Below, one piece after another: positions 16,117-24,356 of a stretch of 64,000 nucleotides of DNA. Every line of letters starts with the position of its first letter. Positions within the stretch are counted from its first letter, which is position 1. The stretch covers positions 1-64,000 of the forward strand of contig NZ_OUNG01000001.1 of NCBI RefSeq assembly GCF_900343155.1, given 5' to 3'. This stretch comes from Lactimicrobium massiliense. Lineage in GTDB: Bacteria; Bacillota_I; Bacilli_A; Erysipelotrichales; Erysipelotrichaceae. A program made the position numbers and the translations under genes. The notes beneath the pieces were generated by a model. That model saw only the letters and a list, made by a program, of their open reading frames with translations. It was not told where the DNA came from and did not search any database.

Positions 16117-16274
16117 CCAGATATATTGTCTTATTTGCCGCCATGTTTGCGTTAGGAGCACTCCTCTTTGGGATAAAAAAAGGACTGATGCTTTCCACGT
16201 TTTCGATTGCTCTTACTGTTCTGGTCAGACTGATCTTTCCAGATCAAAAGTCTGATGGCAAAACCAAAGAATAA
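16104..16274 (+). CDS. Overlapping 56-residue membrane protein, possible immunity partner
   Basis: This short frame starts inside the last codons of the secreted-peptide gene and overlaps it by 13 bases in a different frame. The product, beginning MHVLTRYIVLFAAMFALGAL, has two predicted membrane helices (about 5-23 and 28-45) joined by a basic turn GIKKG and ends in a charged tail (DQKSDGKTKE). AGGAGG lies 12 bases before its ATG. Small basic two-helix proteins encoded directly after a secreted peptide are commonly immunity or export partners, but that is inference; no family is recognised. Confidence 0.65.
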   Translation: MHVLTRYIVLFAAMFALGALLFGIKKGLMLSTFSIALTVLVRLIFPDQKSDGKTKE

Positions 16275-16313
16275 CCTGATTTATGTTCTTGTTTGCTGAT
16301 CCATGTCAATCCG

Positions 16314-16350
16314 GCTGCCAGTAATCAGTATGATCACTGACAGCTTTTTC
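16314..16350 (+). terminator. Terminator of the secreted-peptide pair
   Basis: GCTGCCAGT pairs with ACTGACAGC (one mismatch) with further internal pairing, followed by TTTTTCT. The rest of the gap to recU holds nothing else I can support. Confidence 0.55.
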
Positions 16351-16453
16351 TCTGACATGAAAATGTGTTTTCTGATTCATCTTTCACGATATTTTCTTTT
16401 CTTCCTTAATTATGTGAACACTTGTATAATCTCAATGGTGGCTGATATAAGAC

Positions 16454-17050
16454 ATGATTAATTATCCAAATGGCAAAAAGCCTGTGTCCACGATGGCAGC
16501 AGATGCCCGTAAGATTTCTGCCAGTGACCGCGGCATGGAGCTTGAAAAAGAGATCAATCTGACGAATAAAACGTATCTTGCCTGTGATCAGGCAGTGATT
16601 TATAAAAAGCCGACGCCGGTGACGATTGTCCATGTGGATTATCCCCGCCGCTCTGCCGCCAAAATTACCGAGGCATACTTCAAGCTGCCAAGTACAACTG
16701 ACTACAACGGCATCTACAAGGGAAAGTACATAGACTTTGAGGCCAAGGACAATCAGCTGCTGACAGCGTTTCCTTTGAAGAGTATTCATCCCCACCAGAT
16801 TTCACATCTGGAAGCCGTGCTGCGCCATGGTGCCATTGCCTTTGTGATTGTGCGCTTTGTACGGCTGAATGAGACGTTCTATTGTCCGGCTGAATCGTTT
16901 CTGTCCTATATTCACCGGGCAGACCGTTCTTCCATCCCCCATGCATGGTTTGCGAAGGAATGTTATCTGATTCCTTCTTCGTATACAAAGCCTGTTGATT
17001 ATCTGCAGATTGTAGACAGGCTCTATTTCAGTAAAAGGAGTACGACATGA
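16454..17050 (+). CDS. recU: Holliday junction resolvase RecU
   Basis: Structure-specific nuclease that resolves Holliday junctions in Bacillota. The 198-residue protein begins MINYPNGKKP, has the conserved RGMELEKEINLTN segment, and shows the nuclease motif YIDFEAKDN (E-x-K) and the downstream HPHQISHL region expected for RecU. Its stop overlaps the start of the class A PBP gene by ATGA, reproducing the recU-ponA operon of Bacillus. No strong ribosome site precedes the ATG. Confidence 0.94.
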   Translation: MINYPNGKKPVSTMAADARKISASDRGMELEKEINLTNKTYLACDQAVIYKKPTPVTIVHVDYPRRSAAKITEAYFKLPSTTDYNGIYKGKYIDFEAKDNQLLTAFPLKSIHPHQISHLEAVLRHGAIAFVIVRFVRLNETFYCPAESFLSYIHRADRSSIPHAWFAKECYLIPSSYTKPVDYLQIVDRLYFSKRSTT

Positions 17051-19812
17051 GAAAAAAGAAAGAGAAAGATCCAAATATGCACATCCAGAGAAAGAAGTTT
17101 GACTGGTTCAGCTTTCTTACCGTGCTGCTGGCGGTGCTGGTCGGCTTTGAGGCAGTGATTGGCACGGTCGGGATGGTGACGGTCAATGCCATGCTCAAAG
17201 ACAAACCGACGCTGAATATTGAGGAACTGTATTCGCAGGAATCAACCCGGATCTTTGACAAAGACGGCAACCAGATTTCCGACGTTGGCCAGACGCTGCG
17301 TGAGAATGTCACGTATGATGAGATTCCGGAATCTCTGATTGATGCCTTCCTTTCGATTGAGGACTCCCGTTTCTTTACGCACAATGGCTTCGATGTGGCA
17401 AGATTTGCTGCAAGTGCCGTGCGCAATCTGAAGAGCGGTTCCGCCTCTCAGGGTGGATCAACCTTCACGATGCAGCTGGTCAAGCTGACTTACTTCTTTA
17501 CCGATGATGGTTCCACAACTGCCAACCGTGATATTGAATACAAGGTGCAGCAGATTGCATTGGCAATGGAGCTGGAGAAACAGGCCAGCAAGAAGGAAAT
17601 CTTTGAGCTGTATCTGAACAAGATGAACTTCGGTGGTTCGGGCAATATCCGCGGTGTTGAAAAAGCAGCAGAGTATTACTTCAATAAGCGTGTCACCCAG
17701 CTGAATCTTGCTGAGAGTGCCCTGCTGGCCGGCATCATCAATTCTCCTTACTACTATGATCCGATGAATTATCTCGACTATTCCACCCAGCGGCGCAATC
17801 AGGTGCTGGATATGATGCTGCGGCATGGCTACATCACCCAGGAAGAACATGATCTTGCCAAGAGCATCAAGGTAGAAGATCTGCTGTATGATCACAGTCA
17901 GGATACAGCATCAACCGATGCCGATCCGAACCAGGCATATATCGATCAGGTTCTGACGGAAGCACAGACCATTACCGGTCAGGATCCGCTGACCATTGCC
18001 ATGGATATTCAGACAGCCATGGATCCTGATGTGCAGAATGAGAGCTATCAGATCTGTGCCGGCAATGTCGATAGCATCGCCTATCCAAGCGACAACATGG
18101 AGGTTGGCTTCATCACTGTCAATAACAGTACCGGTGAAATCATTGCCATTGGCGGCGGCCGCAACTACACGACAAACAATTCGGCAATGCTGCTGAACCA
18201 TGCGACCAGTGCTTATCACAACCCTGGATCCTGTGTAAAACCGTTCTTCTCCTATGCCCTTGCCTTTGAATATCTGGGCTGGGCAACCAGTCATGTGGTT
18301 ACCGATAAACCTGTTGGTTCCAGTTCATGGGTATTCCAGAACTTTGACGGTGTTTACCATGGTGATGTCACACTGGAATATGCGATCCAGACTTCCCTGA
18401 ATACGCCTGCCATTCAGGCTCTGCAGGAAGAAATTTCCAAAGTCGGTCTGAATACCGTTGAAGATTATTTCCAGTCACTTGACTTCTCACAATACAGTGC
18501 CAGTACATTTGATCTTTCCTGGGCGATTGGCGGCAACCAGTTCACAACCAATCCGGAGGAAATTGCCGGTGCAACATCCATGCTGTATAACGGCGGCAAG
18601 TACATCAAGCCGCACTGCATTACAGGCATCACCTACCGTTCCGGCTTTCAGGATCCGATCACGGTATCTGATCTGGATGATTATCAGCCAAAGCAGGTTC
18701 TCTCTGATGCGGCTGCGTATCTGTCCGCATACATGATGAACAAAGTTGTCAATTCTTCTGAGTACAACTATGCGCAGATCCTGAAGCGTGATTATCAGAC
18801 ATTTGCCAAGTCCGGCACTTCTGACTATGGCGATGCCGGTCTGGAATATGGCATTCCGGAGGGTGCGCGGAAAGACAAGTGGATGACGTGTGCGACCAGT
18901 GAATACACAATTGCCGCATGGAATGGTTTCGATAAAGCCGATGCCAATGAGACATCCTACTTCACGGATGCCTGGGACAGCCTGAATATTCCGGGCAAGA
19001 TCTGTTCTGATCTGCTGGATACGATGTATTCAGATGGTTCTGCCCCTGCTGATCTGACCAAGCCGGATGATGTTGTTGAGATTACCCATATCAAGGGTGT
19101 CTTCCCGTATGTCAAGACAATTGACGGTATGGACAGCAAGTACATCACCACCGGCTATGTCAAGAAAGGCTATGAGACACTCGCTGATCCGGAAAAGGCA
19201 AGCTCGATCTCTGATCTTTCCAGCTTCACTGCTTCAATGGCGGATGATGACAATACAGTCCAGTTCAACTGGGCAGCGTATCCAGATACAAGCAAGCTGA
19301 CCGTTGCTTCAGCGACCAAGGACATCTCACTGAAAGATGGCAATACTGTCATCAAGGCGGCGACCGGTACCCGCATGTTTGATTATTCATGGGTATACGG
19401 GCCGATTCAGTACAAGGCAACGGTATCGCAGAATGGCAATAAGCTGGCTGAGATTGCGACTTCTTCGGAAAACTATACACAGGCAATTGACAACCTGGAA
19501 CCGGAGACGGAAACACAGGTCTGCGGCTATTATGGCTATGAGAAGCTTGGCGGTGACGGCCAGCAGGTATGTACAACCTTTACCTCACCGGAAGCCAAGT
19601 TTACCCTGCCGGCATCTGGTACTTATGATGAAATCAAAGCATGGCTGCAGACCAATGGCCTCAGTGTAAAGAAGATTTCAGAAGAACATACAGATGGCAA
19701 GGAAACGGTTGGTCAGGTAACCATTACGGATGGATCCGGCAATGATGTGACCGGGCAGAAGCTCAAGCGCAGTGCCTTCAGCAGCTGCACGATTACCGTG
19801 ATTGCGGATTAA
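17047..19812 (+). CDS. ponA: Class A penicillin-binding protein 1A
   Basis: Bifunctional peptidoglycan glycosyltransferase and transpeptidase, 921 residues. A basic cytoplasmic tail and one membrane helix (about 18-45) lead into the GT51 domain with EDSRFFTHNGFD and GGSTFTMQLVK. The transpeptidase shows SCVK (SxxK) near residue 397, SLN (SxN) near 458 and KSGT (in place of KTGT) near 600. The C-terminal 80 residues resemble a PASTA-type module (YDEIKAWLQTNGLSVKK). Translationally coupled to recU through ATGA. Its terminator lies just before an IS1595 copy. Confidence 0.94.
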   Translation: MRKKKEKDPNMHIQRKKFDWFSFLTVLLAVLVGFEAVIGTVGMVTVNAMLKDKPTLNIEELYSQESTRIFDKDGNQISDVGQTLRENVTYDEIPESLIDAFLSIEDSRFFTHNGFDVARFAASAVRNLKSGSASQGGSTFTMQLVKLTYFFTDDGSTTANRDIEYKVQQIALAMELEKQASKKEIFELYLNKMNFGGSGNIRGVEKAAEYYFNKRVTQLNLAESALLAGIINSPYYYDPMNYLDYSTQRRNQVLDMMLRHGYITQEEHDLAKSIKVEDLLYDHSQDTASTDADPNQAYIDQVLTEAQTITGQDPLTIAMDIQTAMDPDVQNESYQICAGNVDSIAYPSDNMEVGFITVNNSTGEIIAIGGGRNYTTNNSAMLLNHATSAYHNPGSCVKPFFSYALAFEYLGWATSHVVTDKPVGSSSWVFQNFDGVYHGDVTLEYAIQTSLNTPAIQALQEEISKVGLNTVEDYFQSLDFSQYSASTFDLSWAIGGNQFTTNPEEIAGATSMLYNGGKYIKPHCITGITYRSGFQDPITVSDLDDYQPKQVLSDAAAYLSAYMMNKVVNSSEYNYAQILKRDYQTFAKSGTSDYGDAGLEYGIPEGARKDKWMTCATSEYTIAAWNGFDKADANETSYFTDAWDSLNIPGKICSDLLDTMYSDGSAPADLTKPDDVVEITHIKGVFPYVKTIDGMDSKYITTGYVKKGYETLADPEKASSISDLSSFTASMADDDNTVQFNWAAYPDTSKLTVASATKDISLKDGNTVIKAATGTRMFDYSWVYGPIQYKATVSQNGNKLAEIATSSENYTQAIDNLEPETETQVCGYYGYEKLGGDGQQVCTTFTSPEAKFTLPASGTYDEIKAWLQTNGLSVKKISEEHTDGKETVGQVTITDGSGNDVTGQKLKRSAFSSCTITVIAD

Positions 19813-19830
19813 CGGCAGACAGATTCCAGA

Positions 19831-19863
19831 CTCCCCTGGCATACGGCCAGAGGAGTTTTTTTT
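19831..19863 (+). terminator. Terminator of ponA
   Basis: CTCCCCTGGC pairs with GCCAGAGGAG (one internal mismatch, 5-base loop) and is followed by 8 T. The last two T are the first bases of the IS1595 target duplication. Confidence 0.85.
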
Positions 19864-19869
19864 GCATGA

Positions 19870-21057
19870 CGCTATTTTCAAATAAATAGTTGATGTACCC
19901 GAACAAGTACATCAAGTTAATATCTATAACTTATCATGACTTCAGTTGAGGTGATGATATGCTCGTTAATCAGAATTTCCTGAATTCTTTATCTCCTGTC
20001 GAAATTGAATTCATTCGTGTTGGTTTAGAAAAGCTATTCAGAGAGAAAGTAAACTGTACGACAACAAATTACGAGAATCTCTCTTTGCATGTTGAGAAAT
20101 GTCCTCATTGTGGTTCAACTCACTTTGTTAAGAATGGCTTTAACCCACATAATCGTCAGAAATACAGATGTAAAAAATGCAAATCTGTTTTTATGGCAAC
20201 AACAGGTACGATGTTTACTCATTCCAGAACAAGCTTTGATATCTGGACTACTTTTATCTCTGGCGAGCTTAACGGAATGACTCTGACTCAGCAGAGTGTA
20301 GCTACAGGCTTATCAGTTACTACCTGCTTCAACATGCGTCACAAGTTATATCAGGCTGCAGCAAAGATTCAGAATAATGTGGTCTTAAGTGGAAATGTTG
20401 AATTGGATCCTACTTATACCAAAATCAACCTGAAAGGGACCAGGAAGGATAAAATGCCAAGATTCAGCAAACAGCGTGGAAAGCATCGCCGTCATTCAAC
20501 CAAGCGTGCTTTACCTGGCACCAGCCATCACAAGATCTGCCTGGTAACAGCTATTGATGAGCATGACAATATTCTCTTTAAAATTGGAGGATTAGGCAGA
20601 GAGAGTGCAGAAATTCTGAATCAATACAGCTCTCACTTCGCAGCGCATTCAACAATTATCAGTGATGACAGCCATAGCATTCAAACTTTCGTGGGCGATA
20701 ATCACTTCAACAGTGACATTATTCCATCTAACGGTTATTTAACACCAAAGGGCAATACAGTATCTGAAGTAAACGAGCTTCACTCTGAGCTAAAAAACAT
20801 GATCAGGCAGAAACATGGTATCAGCACAAGACATCTCCAGGGTTATTTGAATTGGATCGTCATGAAGAAATATTTAAAGTACAGGCTGGACATGCGCAAA
20901 TGGAAATCAGAAGCATACATGGAAACAATGTTTGAACAGATTCCATTTACCTGTGCGGAGATCCCAAAGCTTAAAATGCCAATTAACCTCTATGAGGCAT
21001 ATAGCTCATGATATTTTGGTGTTTACAGCCTCATCAACTAAATCTTTGAAAATAGCG
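19870..21057 (+). mobile_element. IS1595-family insertion sequence, copy 1
   Basis: A 1188-bp element with terminal inverted repeats CGCTATTTTCAAA at the left and TTTGAAAATAGCG at the right, flanked by a perfect 8-bp duplication TTGCATGA (19862-19869 and 21058-21065), as expected of IS1595. Inside the left end is a 9-bp inverted repeat TTGATGTAC/GTACATCAA (19890-19915). The second copy at 59271-60458 has the same length and transposase. The target is the end of the ponA terminator U-tract, and the transposase gene points the same way as ponA. Confidence 0.95.
19959..21011 (+). CDS. IS1595-family transposase, copy 1
   Basis: A 350-residue transposase with an N-terminal zinc ribbon (CPHCGSTHFVKNG ... 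YRCKKC, residues 49-76) and a downstream ISXO2-like catalytic domain; acidic candidates are in VELDPTYTK, IISDDSHS and VNELHSELK. It is intact and identical in translation to the copy at 59317-60369. GAGGTGATGAT precedes the ATG at 19959. The zinc ribbon followed by the LDPTY-type core supports the IS1595 assignment, and the 8-bp target duplication agrees. Confidence 0.92.
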   Translation: MLVNQNFLNSLSPVEIEFIRVGLEKLFREKVNCTTTNYENLSLHVEKCPHCGSTHFVKNGFNPHNRQKYRCKKCKSVFMATTGTMFTHSRTSFDIWTTFISGELNGMTLTQQSVATGLSVTTCFNMRHKLYQAAAKIQNNVVLSGNVELDPTYTKINLKGTRKDKMPRFSKQRGKHRRHSTKRALPGTSHHKICLVTAIDEHDNILFKIGGLGRESAEILNQYSSHFAAHSTIISDDSHSIQTFVGDNHFNSDIIPSNGYLTPKGNTVSEVNELHSELKNMIRQKHGISTRHLQGYLNWIVMKKYLKYRLDMRKWKSEAYMETMFEQIPFTCAEIPKLKMPINLYEAYSS

Positions 21058-21141
21058 TTGCATGAAAAAAGACTTCCTGTCTGGACAATGTCATTAAGAT
21101 AAGCTCATGAAAGTGATATTGAGATTTTGACCCGTTAAGTT

Positions 21142-21196
21142 AAGAAGCTGGATGAAGAATAATAATGTTATTCTTCAGGACTCAGCTTCTTTTTTG
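21142..21196 (+). terminator. Nested hairpin at the IS4 element end
   Basis: AAGAAGCTG (21142-21150) pairs with CAGCTTCTT (21183-21191), enclosing GAAGAATAA/TTATTCTTC (21154-21176), then TTTTT on the plus strand. As a plus-strand terminator it would shield the element from transcription entering from the ponA side. The rest of 21012-21314 shows no gene. Confidence 0.65.
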
Positions 21197-21314
21197 ATCA
21201 GCTCTTAGAGGACAATCCAGAGGTTCTCAAAAAGAAGGCATGACGAAAACATCTTTTGAGCAATCTGTCACTTTATCATTGAATCCAAAGGCTGACCTCG
21301 TATAATGAAGTTGC

Positions 21315-22619
21315 TTAGGCAGCTCTATAGAGTGACAGTCTTGCTGGTTGTGACTTTATATTGCGCTTGAACTTTCTTCCTGGTCGTACGGGACTCAGGA
21401 AGTTTTTTATTCTGTCTATGAATGCTTTTGTCGTAATAAGCTTCTTCAGGAATAATCGCGCATTCGTAACGGCAGGCTTAAAAGCAATCTGATACGTCCA
21501 TTTTCTGCCATCCTTTTCTACCGGCACAGCATTGATCAGAAGCTGGGTGTAGTTGTACATGATGAGAGCGGCATAGATTTCCTGTCTTGCGTTTTTCTGC
21601 TTGATTGAATTGAAGTAAACCATGTTTGTATCGTATTTCAAGTGGCGGAATGCACCTTCAATCTCCCAGCGCATATGGTAAAGTTCCTTAAGCTCAGTGA
21701 TGGAAAATTCATCTTTGGGCAGATTCGTAACCAGGCACTCATAAGTACCGTCCGTGATTTTGAAACGGGCGACACGGAAAGTCATATTGTAGAACGGATG
21801 ATCAAAATCCAGATAACTGAAATTTACGTTTGATGGCAGGAATACGTATTTCTGCTTGTTTTGCTTGATCTCTTTCGTCTGGCTTCTTGTCAATATACGA
21901 GTGATATCTCGATCGAATTCTTCATCTGGCAGATCAATGGCAGATAAGATCCCGCTGCTGAATATATCCTTTATACGAATGGCGAAGTGAATGCTGTTTT
22001 CAAGCATATAGGCAAGCAGCTCATAGCTTTCGTAGCCGCGGTCAGCAGTAATAATCGTTTTGGCTGGCAGATCATGGGCTTTAAGCATATCAAGCAGAGC
22101 GCCTTTCTCATGAGACTTCTGTTTCGTATCTATCATAGCGTCTGTATATACGCGATTCAGAACGTCATACAGAGCATTGAGATGAAGCTGATTGTAGCCC
22201 TGGCTGTTCTCATCATTCTTCAGAAATGTCTCTGGATCATCAGGGTTATAAGGGATACGTACATCTGATCCATCACAAGCGAATACACGATAGCCTTTGA
22301 AGAATCTGGTTCCAGGAATGTTTTCAGTCATTAAGTGCATTACTCTTTCAAGAGCTTCGGGATCGAGCTTTGAACGCTGCTGGCAGAAAGCTGAAGCAGA
22401 CGGCGGGACTTTGGAAACAAAGAAATCAGAGAGTTCCTGGTTTAATGCCTTGGCCTGTTTCTGGATAAGGAAGCGAATCAGAATACCAGCGGGCAGTGCA
22501 CGTATCCGAGTGAAGTCAACACCTGGCTGCGTACAATAGCAGCTTATATTTTGCTCGACCATATCAATGGCCTTGGCTAAAATGTCATCTACGCACTTAA
22601 CAGAATCAATGGAAATCAT
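21315..22619 (-). CDS. IS4-family DDE transposase
   Basis: An intact 434-residue transposase. The catalytic residues fit IS4: Asp in FACDGSDVRI, Asp in IITADRGYES and the Y-R-E-K signature YHMRWEIEGAFRHLK. The C-terminus is basic (RPGRKFKRNIK). It is transcribed in the same direction as nth, whose terminator the element has split, so read-through from nth could reach it. GGAGGAAAAATTC lies upstream of the ATG. Confidence 0.9.
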   Translation of the reverse strand: MISIDSVKCVDDILAKAIDMVEQNISCYCTQPGVDFTRIRALPAGILIRFLIQKQAKALNQELSDFFVSKVPPSASAFCQQRSKLDPEALERVMHLMTENIPGTRFFKGYRVFACDGSDVRIPYNPDDPETFLKNDENSQGYNQLHLNALYDVLNRVYTDAMIDTKQKSHEKGALLDMLKAHDLPAKTIITADRGYESYELLAYMLENSIHFAIRIKDIFSSGILSAIDLPDEEFDRDITRILTRSQTKEIKQNKQKYVFLPSNVNFSYLDFDHPFYNMTFRVARFKITDGTYECLVTNLPKDEFSITELKELYHMRWEIEGAFRHLKYDTNMVYFNSIKQKNARQEIYAALIMYNYTQLLINAVPVEKDGRKWTYQIAFKPAVTNARLFLKKLITTKAFIDRIKNFLSPVRPGRKFKRNIKSQPARLSLYRAA

Positions 22620-22824
22620 AATGAATTTTTCCTCCTACAATTTCCTTCGGATTGTGTAAAAAAGGCTGATTTTTGGCTGTCAAGTGTTTTTTAGAAAATC
22701 ATCCAAAAAAATACGGACCTTTTGGCCATCAAAAAAAACGCCTTGTATTCTTACAAAATACAAAGCGTTTCAATCATCAAGCCCTAACTTAATGACATTG
22801 CCTGTCTGGAAGCCTTTCATTTGC

Positions 22825-23463
22825 TCATTTTGCTTTCTTGCGAAGATACAGACAGATGCCTGTAAAGGGACACTGCTTGCATGCCGGGTGCTGGGCATGG
22901 CAGAGGTAGCGGCCAAAGAAGATCATCTGGTGATGGGCCTGAATCCATTTGTCACGAGGGATCTTGCGTTTCAGTTTGCGTTCCACATCCATCAGGCTGT
23001 CATCTGCTTTGGCAAGGCCCAGTCTTTTGGCAATGCGGTTGACATGGGTATCTACTGCCAGAGCCGGGACATTGAAGCATTCTGACAGGATGACATTGGC
23101 ACATTTGCGGCCAATCCCTGGCAGAGAAGTCAGATCCTTCATATTATCCGGTACTTTGCCGTCAAAGCGGTCCACGATGCCTTTGGCCATGCCCTGTATG
23201 GATCTTGCCTTATTGCGGTAAAGGCCAAGCGACTTGATACAGTCCGCAATCTCATCCAGACTGCCATTGGACAGCGCATAGACATCCGGGTATTTGGCAA
23301 ACAACGCAGGTGTAACCCGGTTTACCGATGCATCGGTTGTCTGGGCAGACAGCACCACTGCCACTGCCATCTGATAGTTGTCCTCATGAACAAGCTCACA
23401 GCGTGCATTGGGAAACAGTTTTCCCATTTCATCCAGAATTTCCACTGGCGTCATATGTTCCAT
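22825..23463 (-). CDS. nth: Endonuclease III
   Basis: DNA glycosylase/AP lyase that removes oxidised pyrimidines. The 212-residue protein has the helix-hairpin-helix LTSLPGIGRKCAN with the catalytic Lys, the catalytic Asp in VDTHVNRIAKRLGL and a C-terminal [4Fe-4S] motif with C-x6-C-x2-C-x5-C spacing (CHAQHPACKQCPFTGIC). The ATG at 23463 overlaps the dnaD stop (ATGA), giving a dnaD-nth pair as in Bacillus. Its terminator hairpin is broken by the IS4 element just downstream. Confidence 0.95.
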   Translation of the reverse strand: MEHMTPVEILDEMGKLFPNARCELVHEDNYQMAVAVVLSAQTTDASVNRVTPALFAKYPDVYALSNGSLDEIADCIKSLGLYRNKARSIQGMAKGIVDRFDGKVPDNMKDLTSLPGIGRKCANVILSECFNVPALAVDTHVNRIAKRLGLAKADDSLMDVERKLKRKIPRDKWIQAHHQMIFFGRYLCHAQHPACKQCPFTGICLYLRKKAK

Positions 23464-24002
23464 CAGTGTGACAGCTCCCATTCCATCTTCTCAGCGGTCA
23501 TGCCTTTCTTCTGCCAGTCAGAAAGAATCTTGTCAACATAGGCAATGGACAGCTGCTGGTAGGCACTGGCCTGCCGCAAAGCATACAGGATCAGCCGCTT
23601 GTCAATGGTCCGGTTCCACTCACTGATCTTTTCCATTTCCCTTGGATTCAGTGTGCGGCCGAATTCTGTCTCAAACGCATCAAACAGCGACGCATCCATC
23701 AATCCTGCCTCTTTGGCGGTATCTGCCTCAAACAAACCATCCAGACTCCAGACAACCCCGCTTCGGCTGACCTTGATTTCCAGATACTTTCTGGCACACA
23801 GCAGAGAAACAGCTTCATCCACTTCTTCCTTTTTCATCTTCGTCTTGGCAGCCAGGCTCTCCATGGTGACAGGAATCCTTTTTTCATTGTTGAAATCAAT
23901 CACCAGGACAAGAATTGCCTCCTGGGCAGACAGATCCAGCAGCTCGAGATGGTCCAGAATCCAGTCACGGTGTGAAACAAAACGTTCCTGATACCACTTC
24001 AT
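23463..24002 (-). CDS. dnaD: DnaD-like replication initiation protein
   Basis: A 179-residue DnaD-domain protein, a helicase-loading and chromosome-remodelling factor. The N-terminal winged-helix part (LELLDLSAQEAILVLVIDF ... TMESLAAKTKMKKEEV) is followed by the DnaD/DnaB_2 domain (FETEFGRTLNPREMEKISEW, then YVDKILSDWQKKGM), which carries the usual YxxxIxxxW signature. The ATG at 24002 is used; an upstream TTG at 24008 is the alternative. No clear ribosome site is seen 16 bases after rsfS, so coupling to upstream translation is likely. Confidence 0.9.
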   Translation of the reverse strand: MKWYQERFVSHRDWILDHLELLDLSAQEAILVLVIDFNNEKRIPVTMESLAAKTKMKKEEVDEAVSLLCARKYLEIKVSRSGVVWSLDGLFEADTAKEAGLMDASLFDAFETEFGRTLNPREMEKISEWNRTIDKRLILYALRQASAYQQLSIAYVDKILSDWQKKGMTAEKMEWELSH

Positions 24003-24017
24003 AACCAAAAAACTGAC

Positions 24018-24356
24018 TCAGCTTTCATAGCGCTGCTGCGGCTGATCCGCCCACAGTTCCTCCAGACGGTACTGCTTTCTTGTCTCTTCGGTAAAGATAT
24101 GAACGACCACTTCACCAAGATCCAGCAGCACCCATGTACTGCCCGAAGTTCCTTCTCTGCTCTTGACTTCATATCCCTGCTTTTCAGCTGCATCCTGCAC
24201 ATAGTCAGCCAGGGCGTTTGCCTGGCGCACATTGGCAGCAGTGGCAATGACAAATGCATCCGTATACGGTGATACAGCTCTCATATCAACCGTGACAATA
24301 TCCTTAGCAAGCTTATCGCTCAGCGTTTTTACTGTTAAATCCAAAAGCTCAGACAT
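24018..24356 (-). CDS. rsfS: Ribosomal silencing factor RsfS
   Basis: Binds ribosomal protein uL14 and blocks subunit joining when nutrients are scarce. The 112-residue protein shows the family pattern: KDIVTVDMRAVSPYTDAFVIATA, VRQANALADYVQDAAEK and GSTWVLLDLGEVVVHIFTEETRKQYRLEELW. Its start overlaps the end of the YqeK-fusion gene by 8 bases, keeping the conserved yqeK-rsfS order. Confidence 0.95.
   Translation of the reverse strand: MSELLDLTVKTLSDKLAKDIVTVDMRAVSPYTDAFVIATAANVRQANALADYVQDAAEKQGYEVKSREGTSGSTWVLLDLGEVVVHIFTEETRKQYRLEELWADQPQQRYES

Larger units (their letters stand above)
21086..22800 (-). mobile_element. IS4-family insertion sequence
   Basis: A 1715-bp element bounded by a perfect 10-bp duplication CCTGTCTGGA (21076-21085 and 22801-22810) and inverted ends starting CAATGTCATTAAG on both sides. 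Ten- to twelve-base duplications are usual for IS4. It is inserted in the hairpin of the nth terminator and lies only 28 bases from the end of IS1595 copy 1. The 3-prime non-coding end (21086-21314) contains a long nested hairpin. Confidence 0.9.
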
